Below are positions 17,465 to 26,505 of a stretch of 64,000 bases of DNA, in pieces. Origin of the DNA: G965207335 sp965222825 (GTDB lineage Bacteria > Pseudomonadota > Gammaproteobacteria > PS1 > Pseudothioglobaceae); assembly GCA_965222825.1 (NCBI GenBank), contig OZ244964.1, positions 1,116,001 through 1,180,000 on the forward strand, given 5' to 3'. A program made the position numbers and the translations under genes. The notes below the pieces were generated by a model. That model worked only from the letters and a program-made list of their open reading frames with translations, did no database searches and was not told where the DNA came from. The stretch's first letter is position 1, and every line of letters begins with the position of its first letter.

Positions 17465-18934
17465 ATGTTTAAATTTAAATTACCTATACAAATATTATTT
17501 ATAGTAATGCTACTTTCTTCTTGCACAACTAGTGATAGTATTAAAAATGAGACTATTAGTTTTGAAAAAAGTGCTCAAACAACCAGAGATAAGTTAAATA
17601 TAGATAATGGTGATAATAATCTAATTCAAAAAAGCTATATCAAGGTTATCAGACCCATAGATGCAATTCTTAATAAAAAAATAACAAATATTAGCATCAA
17701 TCAAACTAAGTTAAGAAATGCTCTAAGTTTAGTTTTTCCAGAAGCGTATGTAATAACAGAAGGCGATAAAGTAAACTTAGACACTACATTCAATATTAGT
17801 GCTAATAATATCACTAATAAAGAATATTTAGAGCTAATATCTTCTTTAAGTGGCTATAAAATAAGTTTAGAAAAACATAATAAAATAATTGTATCAGCGG
17901 TAGCATACAGAAGGTGGAATGTTGCATCATTAGTATCAATGCCACAGGTAAGTAGCAATGTTGGCTCTAATGCAAAAGCAGGAGATGCTGCTAATAGCTC
18001 TAATATAACCATAGAAAAAGACGATGATGTGTGGGCTGATTTATTAACAGGTATTAAGACAATACTAGGTGATAATGGTATTGTAGTTGATAATCGTCGT
18101 TTGGGTGAGATTTATGCATCTGGAGACCATGATAAACTAATACTAGCAGACCAATGGATGAAAAAGATAGTTGAATCCAGCACCAAACAAGTATTATTAG
18201 ATGTTGCTATTTTAGAGGTTACCCTAACAGATAGTGAGGCAAAAGGTATAGATTGGAGTGCAATTTATACAAAAAGTGCTAATCAGTCATATACTATAAA
18301 TAGAAATGCTCCACAAACATTAGAAAGTTCAGGTGCTTGGGACTTGGTTGCAAATTATATATCTGGTAAAAGAACTCTAAACTTTATGGTTAATTTACTA
18401 AAAAAATACGGTAAAGTAAGTATTCAACACCAACCATCTTTAACTGTTACTAACGGCTCTACAGCATACTTGGGGGCATCGGATAAAATTTCGTATATAA
18501 AAAGTGTTAACCAAGAAATTACCCCAGCTACTGATAACTCTGCTGCTGTTATTGCTACAACTGTTGAGACAGAAGAAATTAATATTGGAGTCAATATAGC
18601 AGTTACTGCAAGAATATTAGCAGATAATAATATTCTTATAGAAGTTGTGCCTGTTATTAGTTCATTACAAGGAATTGATACTTTATCATATTCTTTAAAT
18701 GAGCAACAAACATTAAGAATACCCAGAATTGCACTGCAAGAATTATCAACCCAAGTAATAACTAAGTCGGGTCAGCCAGTGCATTTAGGTGGATTAGTAA
18801 TTGAAAAACTATCAAAGGCAGCTGCAAACACACCAAAGCCTTTAGGCAAAATTCTTAATTTCTTAATTGATAGCACTCAAAATTCTATAGAAAAAAGAGA
18901 AATACTGCTAATAATTACCCCTACAGAAGTATAA
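17465..18934 (+). CDS. Outer-membrane secretin, PilN/type IVb pilus-like
   Basis: A 489-aa lipoprotein with lipobox LSSC (C20), an N-terminal STN-like/N-domain region (residues 90-140), and a C-terminal secretin domain beginning around 235 (VLLDVAILEVTLTDSEAKGIDW) and ending SGQPVHLGGLVIEKL ... EKREILLIITPTEV. This is the PilN family of secretins used by type IVb pili. No pilin, ATPase or platform gene is in the window; the only likely partner is the TcpQ-like protein just upstream. So either the rest of the system lies elsewhere or this is an orphan outer-membrane channel. Confidence 0.88.
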   Translation: MFKFKLPIQILFIVMLLSSCTTSDSIKNETISFEKSAQTTRDKLNIDNGDNNLIQKSYIKVIRPIDAILNKKITNISINQTKLRNALSLVFPEAYVITEGDKVNLDTTFNISANNITNKEYLELISSLSGYKISLEKHNKIIVSAVAYRRWNVASLVSMPQVSSNVGSNAKAGDAANSSNITIEKDDDVWADLLTGIKTILGDNGIVVDNRRLGEIYASGDHDKLILADQWMKKIVESSTKQVLLDVAILEVTLTDSEAKGIDWSAIYTKSANQSYTINRNAPQTLESSGAWDLVANYISGKRTLNFMVNLLKKYGKVSIQHQPSLTVTNGSTAYLGASDKISYIKSVNQEITPATDNSAAVIATTVETEEINIGVNIAVTARILADNNILIEVVPVISSLQGIDTLSYSLNEQQTLRIPRIALQELSTQVITKSGQPVHLGGLVIEKLSKAAANTPKPLGKILNFLIDSTQNSIEKREILLIITPTEV

Positions 18935-19005
18935 TTCTATTTGTTCTACGCACAAAAATACAAATATATTCTTCGCTAATGTAGTTATCCTAAACTTCAT
19001 TTTTA

Positions 19006-19033
19006 TTGCAATATAACAATATCTAAGTATAAT
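19006..19033 (+). promoter_or_regulatory. Probable sigma70 promoter of tRNA-Leu
   Basis: TTGCAA (19006-19011) and TATAAT (19028-19033) with a 16-nt spacer, 12 nt upstream of the mature tRNA. Confidence 0.6.
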
Positions 19034-19045
19034 CTTTGCCTGTAT

Positions 19046-19132
19046 GCCCGGGTGGTGAAATAGGTAGACACACAGGACTTAAAATCCTGCGGCTTTGCGG
19101 TCGTGCCGGTTCGATTCCGGCCCCGGGCACCA
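19046..19132 (+). tRNA. tRNA-Leu (UAA)
   Basis: An 87-nt class II tRNA: acceptor GCCCGGG pairs with CCCGGGC, the anticodon stem CAGGA/TCCTG encloses CTTAAAA (anticodon TAA), there is a long variable arm, and the 3' CCA is encoded. It sits in the space between the secretin gene and ridA. Confidence 0.97.
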
Positions 19133-19164
19133 TTAAAATTTTCTAAATTAATTAAATCTACACT

Positions 19165-19584
19165 ATGACACTTAATAAAAATACTATTAATAGCAAAGAT
19201 GCCCCACAGGCTATAGGCACTTACTCACAAGCAATTAGCGTAATAGATGCTAATACTACTATATATTTATCAGGACAAATACCCTTAGTTGCTAATACTA
19301 TGGACTTGATTAGCGATGATATAAGCGAGCAAATCCATCAAGTTTTTAAAAACATTAGTGCAGTTTGTAAAGCAGCAGAAGGTAGTTTAGCAGATATAGT
19401 AAAACTTAATGTTTATCTTACTAATCTAGTGCATTTTGGCATTGTTAATAAAATTATGGCAACATATTTTACCAAACCATACCCAGCAAGAGCTGTAATT
19501 GGAGTTAAACAACTACCAAAAGACTCTCTAATAGAGATAGACGCTATTATGTGTATTGATAAAACAACCCCTTTTTCATACTAA
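19165..19584 (+). CDS. ridA: RidA family enamine/imine deaminase
   Basis: YjgF/YER057c/UK114 (RidA) family protein of 139 aa that hydrolyses reactive 2-aminoacrylate produced by PLP enzymes. Motifs: APQAIGTYSQAI, YLSGQIPL, IVKLNVYLT (N-containing loop), YPARAVIGVKQLPKDSLIEIDAI (Arg that binds the carboxylate, Glu near the end). This set is diagnostic. C-terminal 10 residues are extra. Confidence 0.93.
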   Translation: MTLNKNTINSKDAPQAIGTYSQAISVIDANTTIYLSGQIPLVANTMDLISDDISEQIHQVFKNISAVCKAAEGSLADIVKLNVYLTNLVHFGIVNKIMATYFTKPYPARAVIGVKQLPKDSLIEIDAIMCIDKTTPFSY

Positions 19585-19622
19585 ACAAGAAATACTACAA
19601 ATTTAATTTATAATATTATTAA

Positions 19623-20186
19623 ATGAATAATAGACTTGGTAACTTAACTACAATATTTACATTTAGTATATTAATGATTATACTAATTATTACTCGTAGT
19701 CATAGTGCTGATAGTTTTGTGCATTTAGCTGATTCTACTTTGGTAAGTCTTATTATTGCTGGGGTATATTTTCGCCATTACCTAAGTCCTATTATTTTAA
19801 TAAGTATAGCTGTTATTGTTGATAATTACGCCATTTTTTATCAAGGCGTTAGTGCTAATTGCATCACCCCTGCTTATAGTTTTTTGCCATTATTATATTT
19901 TTTGGTATATTATTTTAGTAAATACATTACTAGCCTAGCTATTAACTCAGTAATTAATTTATTTAAAGTATCAACTATATTATTTAGTATTATTAGTTTA
20001 GAATGGCTATTAGCAACTGTTAGCTATTATATGTTTACTAATATGTTATGGGCTGATTTTTATAGTTATATTAGCAAATGGTTCATAATAGAGGTTACTA
20101 GCACTATCTATTATCTAATTGCTATAATTACTATATTTAGTTTTATTAATTATCTAATACTAAAATTAAAATCACATAGTGCTTAA
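19623..20186 (+). CDS. btuM: Probable BtuM-type cobalamin uptake membrane protein
   Basis: A 187-aa protein with about six hydrophobic helices and little else. It follows the BtuM pattern: TRSH...FVHLADSTL, then AGVYFR, a helix, IVDNYAIFYQGVSANCITPAY. The Cys falls at residue 80, matching the Cys described as the cobalt-binding residue of BtuM from Thiobacillus denitrificans, a solitary ECF-type B12 transporter. The gene overlaps cobO by 8 nt, consistent with joint uptake and adenosylation of B12. The identification rests on recalled family pattern and context, not on a search. Confidence 0.65.
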   Translation: MNNRLGNLTTIFTFSILMIILIITRSHSADSFVHLADSTLVSLIIAGVYFRHYLSPIILISIAVIVDNYAIFYQGVSANCITPAYSFLPLLYFLVYYFSKYITSLAINSVINLFKVSTILFSIISLEWLLATVSYYMFTNMLWADFYSYISKWFIIEVTSTIYYLIAIITIFSFINYLILKLKSHSA

Positions 20187-20769
20187 TAATTACAAAGATC
20201 GTATGCAACGCAAAAAACAGCATATAGATAAACGCATTAAAGAAGCAAACATCAATAAATCACTCGTAGTGCTATTAACAGGAAACGGCAAGGGTAAGTC
20301 ATCATCGGCATTTGGTATGGTTTGTCGTGCACTAGGTTATCAAATGTCTATTGGGGTTGTGCAATTTATTAAAGGCACTACCAAAACAGGCGAGAGTTTA
20401 TTTTTTAAAAGCCAAGCACTAATTAAATATGTTGCTATGCAAACAGGTTTTACTTGGGATACTCAAAACCAAGAATCCGATACAAAATCAGCACTTAAAA
20501 CTTGGCAAAAAGCACAAAAAATGCTTACAAACCCTCAACTTGATATGGTAGTCTTAGACGAAATAACCTATATGCTAAACTATAAATACTTAGATGAAAA
20601 AATAGTTATCAAAGCCATAGAAAATCGCCCGTCCCATCAGCATTTAATTTTAACAGGCAGAGGTGCTAGTAAAGCCTTGTTAGATATTGCTGATACCATA
20701 AGCGAAATTAAAGACATCAAACACGCTTTTAGAAACAACATAAAAGCTCAAAAAGGTATTGATTTATGA
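20179..20769 (+). CDS. cobO: Cob(I)alamin adenosyltransferase, CobO/BtuR type
   Basis: Transfers an adenosyl group from ATP to cob(I)alamin. The 196-aa protein has the P-loop LLTGNGKGKSSSAFGM, VGVVQFIKG-like IGVVQFIKG, the Asp/Glu motif MVVLDEITYML, and LTGRGASKALLDIADTISE. The N-terminus aligns with E. coli BtuR if the GTG at 20179 is used; ATG at 20203 is a shorter alternative. It overlaps the BtuM-like gene by 8 nt, so the products are probably coupled. No cobalamin biosynthesis gene is in the window, which fits salvage. Confidence 0.93.
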   Translation: MLNNYKDRMQRKKQHIDKRIKEANINKSLVVLLTGNGKGKSSSAFGMVCRALGYQMSIGVVQFIKGTTKTGESLFFKSQALIKYVAMQTGFTWDTQNQESDTKSALKTWQKAQKMLTNPQLDMVVLDEITYMLNYKYLDEKIVIKAIENRPSHQHLILTGRGASKALLDIADTISEIKDIKHAFRNNIKAQKGIDL

Positions 20770-20984
20770 TAAAAAATGTTTATTAAATACTTGTTTAAAT
20801 ATTTTTAAAAAACTACAAATTCTTGCTACGATTTATATTGGTTTATTTGGTAATGATTTTAAGGAAGTTTTTGATTTATAAGAGTATGAAAATAATACAA
20901 AAAATAAAATTGCACAACTTCAAAAGATTCAAAAAAAGACTATATTAAAATTAATTTTTATGACAAGTAAAGGTAATTTAAATT

Positions 20985-21356
20985 TCACAAAATCCTAAGT
21001 AAATTTTGTAATTCTTTTTTAATGTTTACTAGGATATTATCTTTATTGAAACTGCGTTTTTGAGACTTGGGGGTAATACTATTCTTATTGATATTATTTA
21101 ATTTAATTTTGGCATCATTTAATTTAATTTTTTCATCTCTAATTAAACTTTTTATCAGTAAAATAATTTGAATATCTTTTTTTTCGTATCGTCTTTGGTT
21201 TCTAATTTTATTGGGTTTTAACTGCGGAAATTCTTTCTCCCAATAACGAAGCACAGATTGTTTTTCTGTGCATATTTTCTCAACCTCTTTTATTGAGAAG
21301 TAAGATTTGTTAGGTGGTAAACTCAGTAATATATTGTTAATATTGCTTTGTTGCAT
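20985..21356 (-). CDS. MerR-family transcriptional regulator
   Basis: A 123-aa protein with an N-terminal MerR helix-turn-helix: YFSIKEVEKICTEKQSVLRYWEKEFP, followed by QRRYEKKDIQIILLIKSLI. The rest is a charged helix. This MerR-like gene commonly follows ihfA in Gammaproteobacteria (position of YhcV/MerR downstream of pheT-ihfA). No effector domain is visible. It lies 13 nt after ihfA in the same operon. Confidence 0.85.
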   Translation of the reverse strand: MQQSNINNILLSLPPNKSYFSIKEVEKICTEKQSVLRYWEKEFPQLKPNKIRNQRRYEKKDIQIILLIKSLIRDEKIKLNDAKIKLNNINKNSITPKSQKRSFNKDNILVNIKKELQNLLRIL

Positions 21357-21369
21357 TAATATAAAAAAA

Positions 21370-21672
21370 CTAAGATTTTGCCATTATGCTCTTTTGCTGA
21401 ACTATAGATTTTAACTTAACCCCAGCTCTAAAACTAACCACAGTTCTAGCAGATATAGCAAAACTTTCTTTGGTTTTTGGGTTTCTACCTACTCTGGGTT
21501 TTTTTCTAAGTAGTGTAAAATTACCAAATCCCGATAATTTAATTTTTTTATTGTTTATTAATTCTGATTTAATAGTATTAAAAAAATTATCTACTATGTC
21601 AAATGATTCGTTTTGCCTAAGACCAATTTCCTCTACTATTTTATTAACAATATCTTGTTTTATTAACGACAT
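21370..21672 (-). CDS. ihfA: Integration host factor subunit alpha
   Basis: DNA-bending nucleoid protein of the HU/IHF family. The 100-aa product has the N-terminal helices (KQDIVNKIVEEIGLRQNESFDIVDNFF), the KLSGFGNFTLLRKKPRVGRNPKT beta arm with the intercalating proline (RVGRNP), and the ISARTVVSFRAGVKLK ending, as in IHF-alpha. It lies in the classical position downstream of pheT. Confidence 0.95.
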   Translation of the reverse strand: MSLIKQDIVNKIVEEIGLRQNESFDIVDNFFNTIKSELINNKKIKLSGFGNFTLLRKKPRVGRNPKTKESFAISARTVVSFRAGVKLKSIVQQKSIMAKS

Positions 21673-21754
21673 ATAACCTCCATATTTAGTATATTACACA
21701 GTCATAAATTTTACCATAAATAAAAACAATTTAGATTATTTTTTATAAATACTA

Positions 21755-24121
21755 TTATCTTTGTATGGCGTTATATCTCTTTGCTAACATCGTTAGTATA
21801 ACATTTATTTTCTCATCAACTTCATTATCAGTCAAAGTTTTTTTATAGTCTTGATAATTAATAGTCAATGATAAACTTTTTTTAGTGTTTTTAATATTAC
21901 CCTTTGTATAAACATCAAACAGTTTTATACTCAATAATTGCTCTTGTGCTAAATTATAAATACTATTTTCTATATCCTTAAATGTTATTTGTTTATCAAC
22001 TAAAATAGAAATATCCCTGCTAGTTATTTGCATATCAGAAAATTTCTTATAATTTGTAGTTTTTTGTTCTATATTATCTAAGATAAATTCAAACATATAG
22101 ATATTATTTAAGGATAATTCTGCTTCTAATTTTGGCGATAAAGCACCTAAGTAACCAATAACCTTATTAGCCACTACAATCTCTGCACTTTTATACTGAT
22201 GAAAGGCACTGTTTGTTTTTGATATTGCTTGTAATGTGTAGTTATAATTAGTAGTATCTAGTAGTAATTCTAGTGCAGTTTTAATATCATAAAAATCAAC
22301 TATACTATTATCATTATCCCAAGCAATATCAAACCTAGTGCCAGATATAATACCAGCAATTTTATTTATTTGCCCTTGTTCTGAGGTATTATGAAAGCAC
22401 ATTCCAGTTTCAAAAAAACGACAATTATTGTATCCATAGCGTTTATTTTTAATAACATTTTGTATAAGTCCTGCTAATAATCCATAACGCATTACTGATA
22501 ATTCACTGGATATAGGGTTTTTTAGTGATATAATTTTTTTATCTTGGTATAGTTTTTGTTGCCAATACTCACTTATAAAACTGTAATTTATAACCTCACT
22601 ATAACCTTTTGCTATTAATTTGTTGGTTAAATCAGCAATTTTTATGCGTTTTATACTAGCAATATCATTACTAAAACTAATGTCTTTGCTTGGTATTTTG
22701 TCATAGCCATATAATCTTAATAATTCTTCAATTATGTCTCGTTCATTTTCTAAGTCAAATCTAAAACTAGGCGGTGTTAGGTAAAAATCACCATTAGTAA
22801 TTTTATTTATTGTTATTGATAATAAATTAAATTGTTGTTTAATCCAAGTTTTATCTAACTCAAAGCCTATGATTTTATCGCACATAATTTTGGTTAGGCA
22901 AACTTCGTTGCGTTTAGGTGGATAATATTCTTCTGCTAGCACTTCAACAATATCCCCCGCTTGTCCACCTGCTATTTGGATAATTAACTCACTTGCTCGC
23001 TCTAGGGCTTGATATTGAATATTAAAATCAACACCTCTTTCAAATCTTAGTGCACTTTCACTATGTAATTTATATTCTCTGGCTTTGCCAGTTATAGCAA
23101 CAGGGGTAAAAAATGCACTTTCTAGCAAAATATCATTAGTATTATCAACTACAACACTATTTAAACCCCCCATAACACCAGCAATAGCCAGTGGTTTATC
23201 ATCATCAGCTATTATTAAAGTATCATTTGTTAGACTAACTTTTTGCTCATTTAGTAGAGTAATTTTTTCATTATTAGCAAATCTAACATTTATACTACCA
23301 GTTATTTTTGTTAAATCAAAACTATGTAATGGCTGACCTAGTTCTAATAATACAAAATTGCTAATATCAACTATGGGAGAGTGTAATTTTTGCCCTGATT
23401 TTAATAATAAATCACGCAACCAATATGGGGTAGTAAGTTTATTATTTATCCCTTTTATAATTCTACAAGCATATCTAGGGCACTGTTTTTCCGCCTTAAT
23501 ATAAACCTTGTGTTTAGCACTTATAGTGGGGTTAATTTTGTAATTAAGGTTATTTAAGGTTATATTTTCATAACAAGCAATTTCTCTTGCTATACCTAAA
23601 ATACTAAAACAATCCCCTCTATTTGGGGTAAGATCTAGTTCAATTACTGCATCATTTAAGGCTAAAAAATCTCTAACATCATCGCCAATATTTGCCTGTT
23701 CTTCTAACTCAATAATACCATTTTTAGTAAATAAATCGCCATTAAGTCCTAATTCGTTATAAGAGCACAACATTCCATTAGACTCTATGCCTCTTAATTT
23801 CACTTTTTTAATACTAGTGCTTACTAATTTAGCACCTATTTTAGCAACTGCAACTTTAATACCAGTCCTAGCATTACTAGCACCACAAATAATTTGTTTA
23901 GGGCTATTATCACCAATATCTACTTGGCATACTCGTAGTTTATCAGCATTTGTATGTTGTGAACAGGATAATATTTTACCAACAACAACACCACGAAAAT
24001 CATCTGCTACTGGGGCTAGTTTTTCAACCTCTAAGCCTGCCATAGTTAATTTATAAACTAATTCTTCATTACTTATAGTGAAATTAGTAAATTTTTTTAG
24101 CCAATTTATACTTGCTTTCAT
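21755..24121 (-). CDS. pheT: Phenylalanine-tRNA ligase beta subunit
   Basis: Class II aminoacyl-tRNA synthetase subunit, 788 aa. N-terminal tRNA-binding OB domain (VVVGKILSCSQHTNADKLRVCQVDIG, residues 45-70), B3/B4 editing region, B5 domain, the catalytic-like core (RNVDLENERDIIEELLRLYGYDKIP-type region) and the C-terminal ferredoxin-like anticodon-binding domain (SRDISILVDKQITFKDIENSI). Length is normal for the family. It is 15 nt downstream of pheS and followed by ihfA. Confidence 0.97.
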   Translation of the reverse strand: MKASINWLKKFTNFTISNEELVYKLTMAGLEVEKLAPVADDFRGVVVGKILSCSQHTNADKLRVCQVDIGDNSPKQIICGASNARTGIKVAVAKIGAKLVSTSIKKVKLRGIESNGMLCSYNELGLNGDLFTKNGIIELEEQANIGDDVRDFLALNDAVIELDLTPNRGDCFSILGIAREIACYENITLNNLNYKINPTISAKHKVYIKAEKQCPRYACRIIKGINNKLTTPYWLRDLLLKSGQKLHSPIVDISNFVLLELGQPLHSFDLTKITGSINVRFANNEKITLLNEQKVSLTNDTLIIADDDKPLAIAGVMGGLNSVVVDNTNDILLESAFFTPVAITGKAREYKLHSESALRFERGVDFNIQYQALERASELIIQIAGGQAGDIVEVLAEEYYPPKRNEVCLTKIMCDKIIGFELDKTWIKQQFNLLSITINKITNGDFYLTPPSFRFDLENERDIIEELLRLYGYDKIPSKDISFSNDIASIKRIKIADLTNKLIAKGYSEVINYSFISEYWQQKLYQDKKIISLKNPISSELSVMRYGLLAGLIQNVIKNKRYGYNNCRFFETGMCFHNTSEQGQINKIAGIISGTRFDIAWDNDNSIVDFYDIKTALELLLDTTNYNYTLQAISKTNSAFHQYKSAEIVVANKVIGYLGALSPKLEAELSLNNIYMFEFILDNIEQKTTNYKKFSDMQITSRDISILVDKQITFKDIENSIYNLAQEQLLSIKLFDVYTKGNIKNTKKSLSLTINYQDYKKTLTDNEVDEKINVILTMLAKRYNAIQR

Positions 24122-24136
24122 TTTGTAATAAGCTTC

Positions 24137-25147
24137 TTAAAATTGTTGCAAAAAACGCCAATTATTATCAAAGAATAATCGTAAATCATCAATACCATAA
24201 CGAAGCATTGCTAGTCTTTCAATACCCATACCAAAAGCTAATCCTAGCCATTTTTTATTATCTATATTAACACTCTCAAATACATTAGGATGCACAACAC
24301 CACAACCTAACACCTCTAAATAACCAGTATTTTTACATACCTTACAACCATTACTATTACAGATAACACATTCTATATCAACCTCAGCAGATGGTTCTGT
24401 AAATGGAAAATAAGACGGACGAAAACGCACTTTTAAGTTTTTCTTATCAAAAAATATCTTTAAAAAATTTATAAGTAGCCCCTTTAATTGTGCAAAACTC
24501 AAGCATTTATCAACAATTAAGCCCTCTAATTGATGAAACATAGGGCTATGGGTAATATCAGAATCACAGCGATAAACCCTGCCCGGTGCAATAATTCTAA
24601 TTGGGGGATTATTATTTAATAACGTGCGTATTTGCACAGGTGAAGTATGAGTTCTTAACACATAGTTATTAGCAAAATAAAAAGTATCATGCATAGCCCT
24701 AGCAGGGTGATGCAGGGGTATATTTAGGGCACTAAAATTATGAAAATCATCTTCAATCTCAGGTCCTGTTGCTATTTTAAAGCCTTGATATTGAAATATT
24801 AACTCAACTTCTTGTAAAATTTTAGTTATAGGATGTCTATGACCAATATTAGCATTTCTAGCGGGAAGACTGATGTCTATTTTTTCACTTGATATTCTTT
24901 TTTGTAATACTAAATCATCTAATAGGTTTTTTTTATCAACAAGTATTTGTTGGATTTGTTTTTTTGCATCATTAATTAACTTACCGGTTTTTGGTATTTC
25001 ATTCTTGGGCAGTGTTGATAATGTTTTTAATAATTTGTTTAGTTCACTATTTTTACCTAAATATTTAATACGAATATCATCTAAGGTAGATAAATTATTA
25101 GCCTTTTTTATACTAAATTTAGCGTTGTTAATAATATTATCAATCAA
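24137..25147 (-). CDS. pheS: Phenylalanine-tRNA ligase alpha subunit
   Basis: Catalytic subunit with coiled-coil N-terminal arm (residues 1-90), class II motif 2 (RVYRCDSDITHSPMFHQLEGLIVDK) and motif 3 (GLAFGMGIERLAMLRYGIDDLR). A four-Cys insert, IECVICNSNGCKVCKNTGY, precedes the LGCGVVHPNV loop; such a metal-binding insert occurs in many bacterial PheS. Start is TTG with a TAGGGA ribosome-binding site upstream; 336 aa is normal. A predicted hairpin in the 190-nt gap (CCTACTT...AAGTAGG at about 25179-25214) may be a leader structure, though no attenuator peptide rich in Phe was found. Confidence 0.97.
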   Translation of the reverse strand: MIDNIINNAKFSIKKANNLSTLDDIRIKYLGKNSELNKLLKTLSTLPKNEIPKTGKLINDAKKQIQQILVDKKNLLDDLVLQKRISSEKIDISLPARNANIGHRHPITKILQEVELIFQYQGFKIATGPEIEDDFHNFSALNIPLHHPARAMHDTFYFANNYVLRTHTSPVQIRTLLNNNPPIRIIAPGRVYRCDSDITHSPMFHQLEGLIVDKCLSFAQLKGLLINFLKIFFDKKNLKVRFRPSYFPFTEPSAEVDIECVICNSNGCKVCKNTGYLEVLGCGVVHPNVFESVNIDNKKWLGLAFGMGIERLAMLRYGIDDLRLFFDNNWRFLQQF

Positions 25148-25275
25148 GGTAAATCCCTAAAAACCTTAAAACAATACCTACTTAACCTGTTATTGTCTCT
25201 TCTCTAAGTAGGGTTTGGTATGTTGTTAAGAAGGCTATTATTTTTTTTTGCCCCCTAAATCAATATATAATATTT

Positions 25276-25312
25276 ATAAACCATTATTATAAACATATTT
25301 TTAAAAAAGCAA
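25276..25312. repeat. Dispersed repeat B fragment, copy 3
   Basis: ATTATAAACATATTTTTAA matches the end of repeat B copies at 3419 and 54401, followed by AGCAAGGC, the seed of the palindromic GGCAAGG family. Lies in the rplT-pheS gap. Confidence 0.45.
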
Positions 25313-25336
25313 GGCTACAACACAGCCAAAGTCTTT

Positions 25337-25708
25337 TTAAGCACTATCTTTTGTAGATAATGCTTTTTTTGCTTGCTCTGCTAGTTTGGCAAAGCCATCT
25401 TTATCAAATACTGCTATATCGGCTAACACTTTTCTATCTATAGTTATATTAGCAATACCCAAACCGTTAATTAGTTTGCTATAACTCAAGCCATTATCTC
25501 TAGCTTGGGCATTAATACGAGTAATCCATAACATGCGGAATTGTCTTCTTTTTTGACGACGGTCGCGATACGCATATTGTCCAGCTTTAATAACAGCCTG
25601 TTTAGCAACTCTAAAAACCTTAGAGCGAGCACCATAATACCCTTTTGCTAGTTTTAGTATTTTTTTGTGTTTAGCATGGGCTGTTACACCTCTACTTATT
25701 CTTGCCAT
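25337..25708 (-). CDS. rplT: 50S ribosomal protein L20
   Basis: Essential early-assembly protein of the large subunit and, in E. coli, translational repressor of its own operon. The 123-aa sequence begins ARISRGVTAHAKHKKILKLA and contains the conserved YAYRDRRQKRRQFRMLWI stretch. A few extra residues at the C-terminus. Second of the rpmI-rplT pair in the infC operon. Confidence 0.97.
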   Translation of the reverse strand: MARISRGVTAHAKHKKILKLAKGYYGARSKVFRVAKQAVIKAGQYAYRDRRQKRRQFRMLWITRINAQARDNGLSYSKLINGLGIANITIDRKVLADIAVFDKDGFAKLAEQAKKALSTKDSA

Positions 25709-25729
25709 TTTTTTACTCCTAAATTTATA

Positions 25730-25927
25730 CTAACTATAAGGTAGCATCCTACGAACCATAGGCACATCACATTTTTCAACGCTATCAGGTGCTCTTAATG
25801 AGCGTTTTCTAGCAGTGCTTTTCTTGGTAAGAATATGGCGTAAATGTGAATGTTTACATTTAAAACTACCACTTGCACTGCGTTTAAATCTTTTGCTAGC
25901 ACCGCTATTACTTTTTATCTTGGGCAT
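25730..25927 (-). CDS. rpmI: 50S ribosomal protein L35
   Basis: 65 aa, normal length. It begins MPKIKSNSGASKRFKRSASG and contains the basic RHILTKKSTARKRSLR region. It follows infC by 10 nt. Confidence 0.95.
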   Translation of the reverse strand: MPKIKSNSGASKRFKRSASGSFKCKHSHLRHILTKKSTARKRSLRAPDSVEKCDVPMVRRMLPYS

Positions 25928-25937
25928 TTATACTCCT

Positions 25938-26459
25938 CTACTTCTTTGATATAGGTGCTAGCATCATACCCAACTGGCGACCATCTATTCTTGCTTCTTG
26001 TTCAACTAAAGCAAATTCTTTAGTTTCTTCTTTAATGCGGTTTAAAATATCCATACCAAATTCCTTATGGGCAGCTTCTCTACCACGAAACCATACTAAT
26101 ACCTTTACTTTATCACCGTTATTTAAAAATTTTGTTAGATTCTTATATTTTACTTGATAATCGGACTCTTCTGTTACTGGTCTTAGTTTTATTATTTTTA
26201 CTTGATTTTTCTTTTGTTTCTTTTTAGCATCGTTAATTTGCTTTTTAATTTGGTATTGATATTTACCAAAATTCATAATTCTACAAACTGGTGGCTCGGC
26301 ATTGGGTGACACCTCTACTAGGTCTAATTCTTGTTCATTTGCTAATGTTAATGCTTGTTCACGACTTAATATTCCAATTAAAACTTTATTATCATCTAAT
26401 ACTCTTAATTTTGGAGCAGTAATTTTTTCGTTAATTAGAATTTTTTTTATTTTTTTAAT
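25938..26459 (-). CDS. infC: Translation initiation factor IF-3 (AUU start)
   Basis: Binds the 30S subunit and proofreads start-codon selection. The frame open from ATG is only 124 aa, but the reading frame continues upstream to an ATT codon at 26459-26457, preceded by the ribosome-binding site AAGGGAG 5 nt away. From there the product is 173 aa, matching the roughly 180-aa IF-3, with the canonical N-terminus KKILINEKITAPKLRVLDD and the linker and C-terminal domain (NFGKYQYQIKKQ, AHKEFGMDILNRI). An AUU start in infC is a known autoregulatory feature: IF-3 represses initiation from non-standard codons. ATT is inferred from the family alignment and Shine-Dalgarno position. Confidence 0.93.
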   Translation of the reverse strand: MKKIKKILINEKITAPKLRVLDDNKVLIGILSREQALTLANEQELDLVEVSPNAEPPVCRIMNFGKYQYQIKKQINDAKKKQKKNQVKIIKLRPVTEESDYQVKYKNLTKFLNNGDKVKVLVWFRGREAAHKEFGMDILNRIKEETKEFALVEQEARIDGRQLGMMLAPISKK

Positions 26460-26505
26460 AGTTTCTCCCTTAAATATCTCACAATAGTTTTTACACTACA
26501 AAAAA

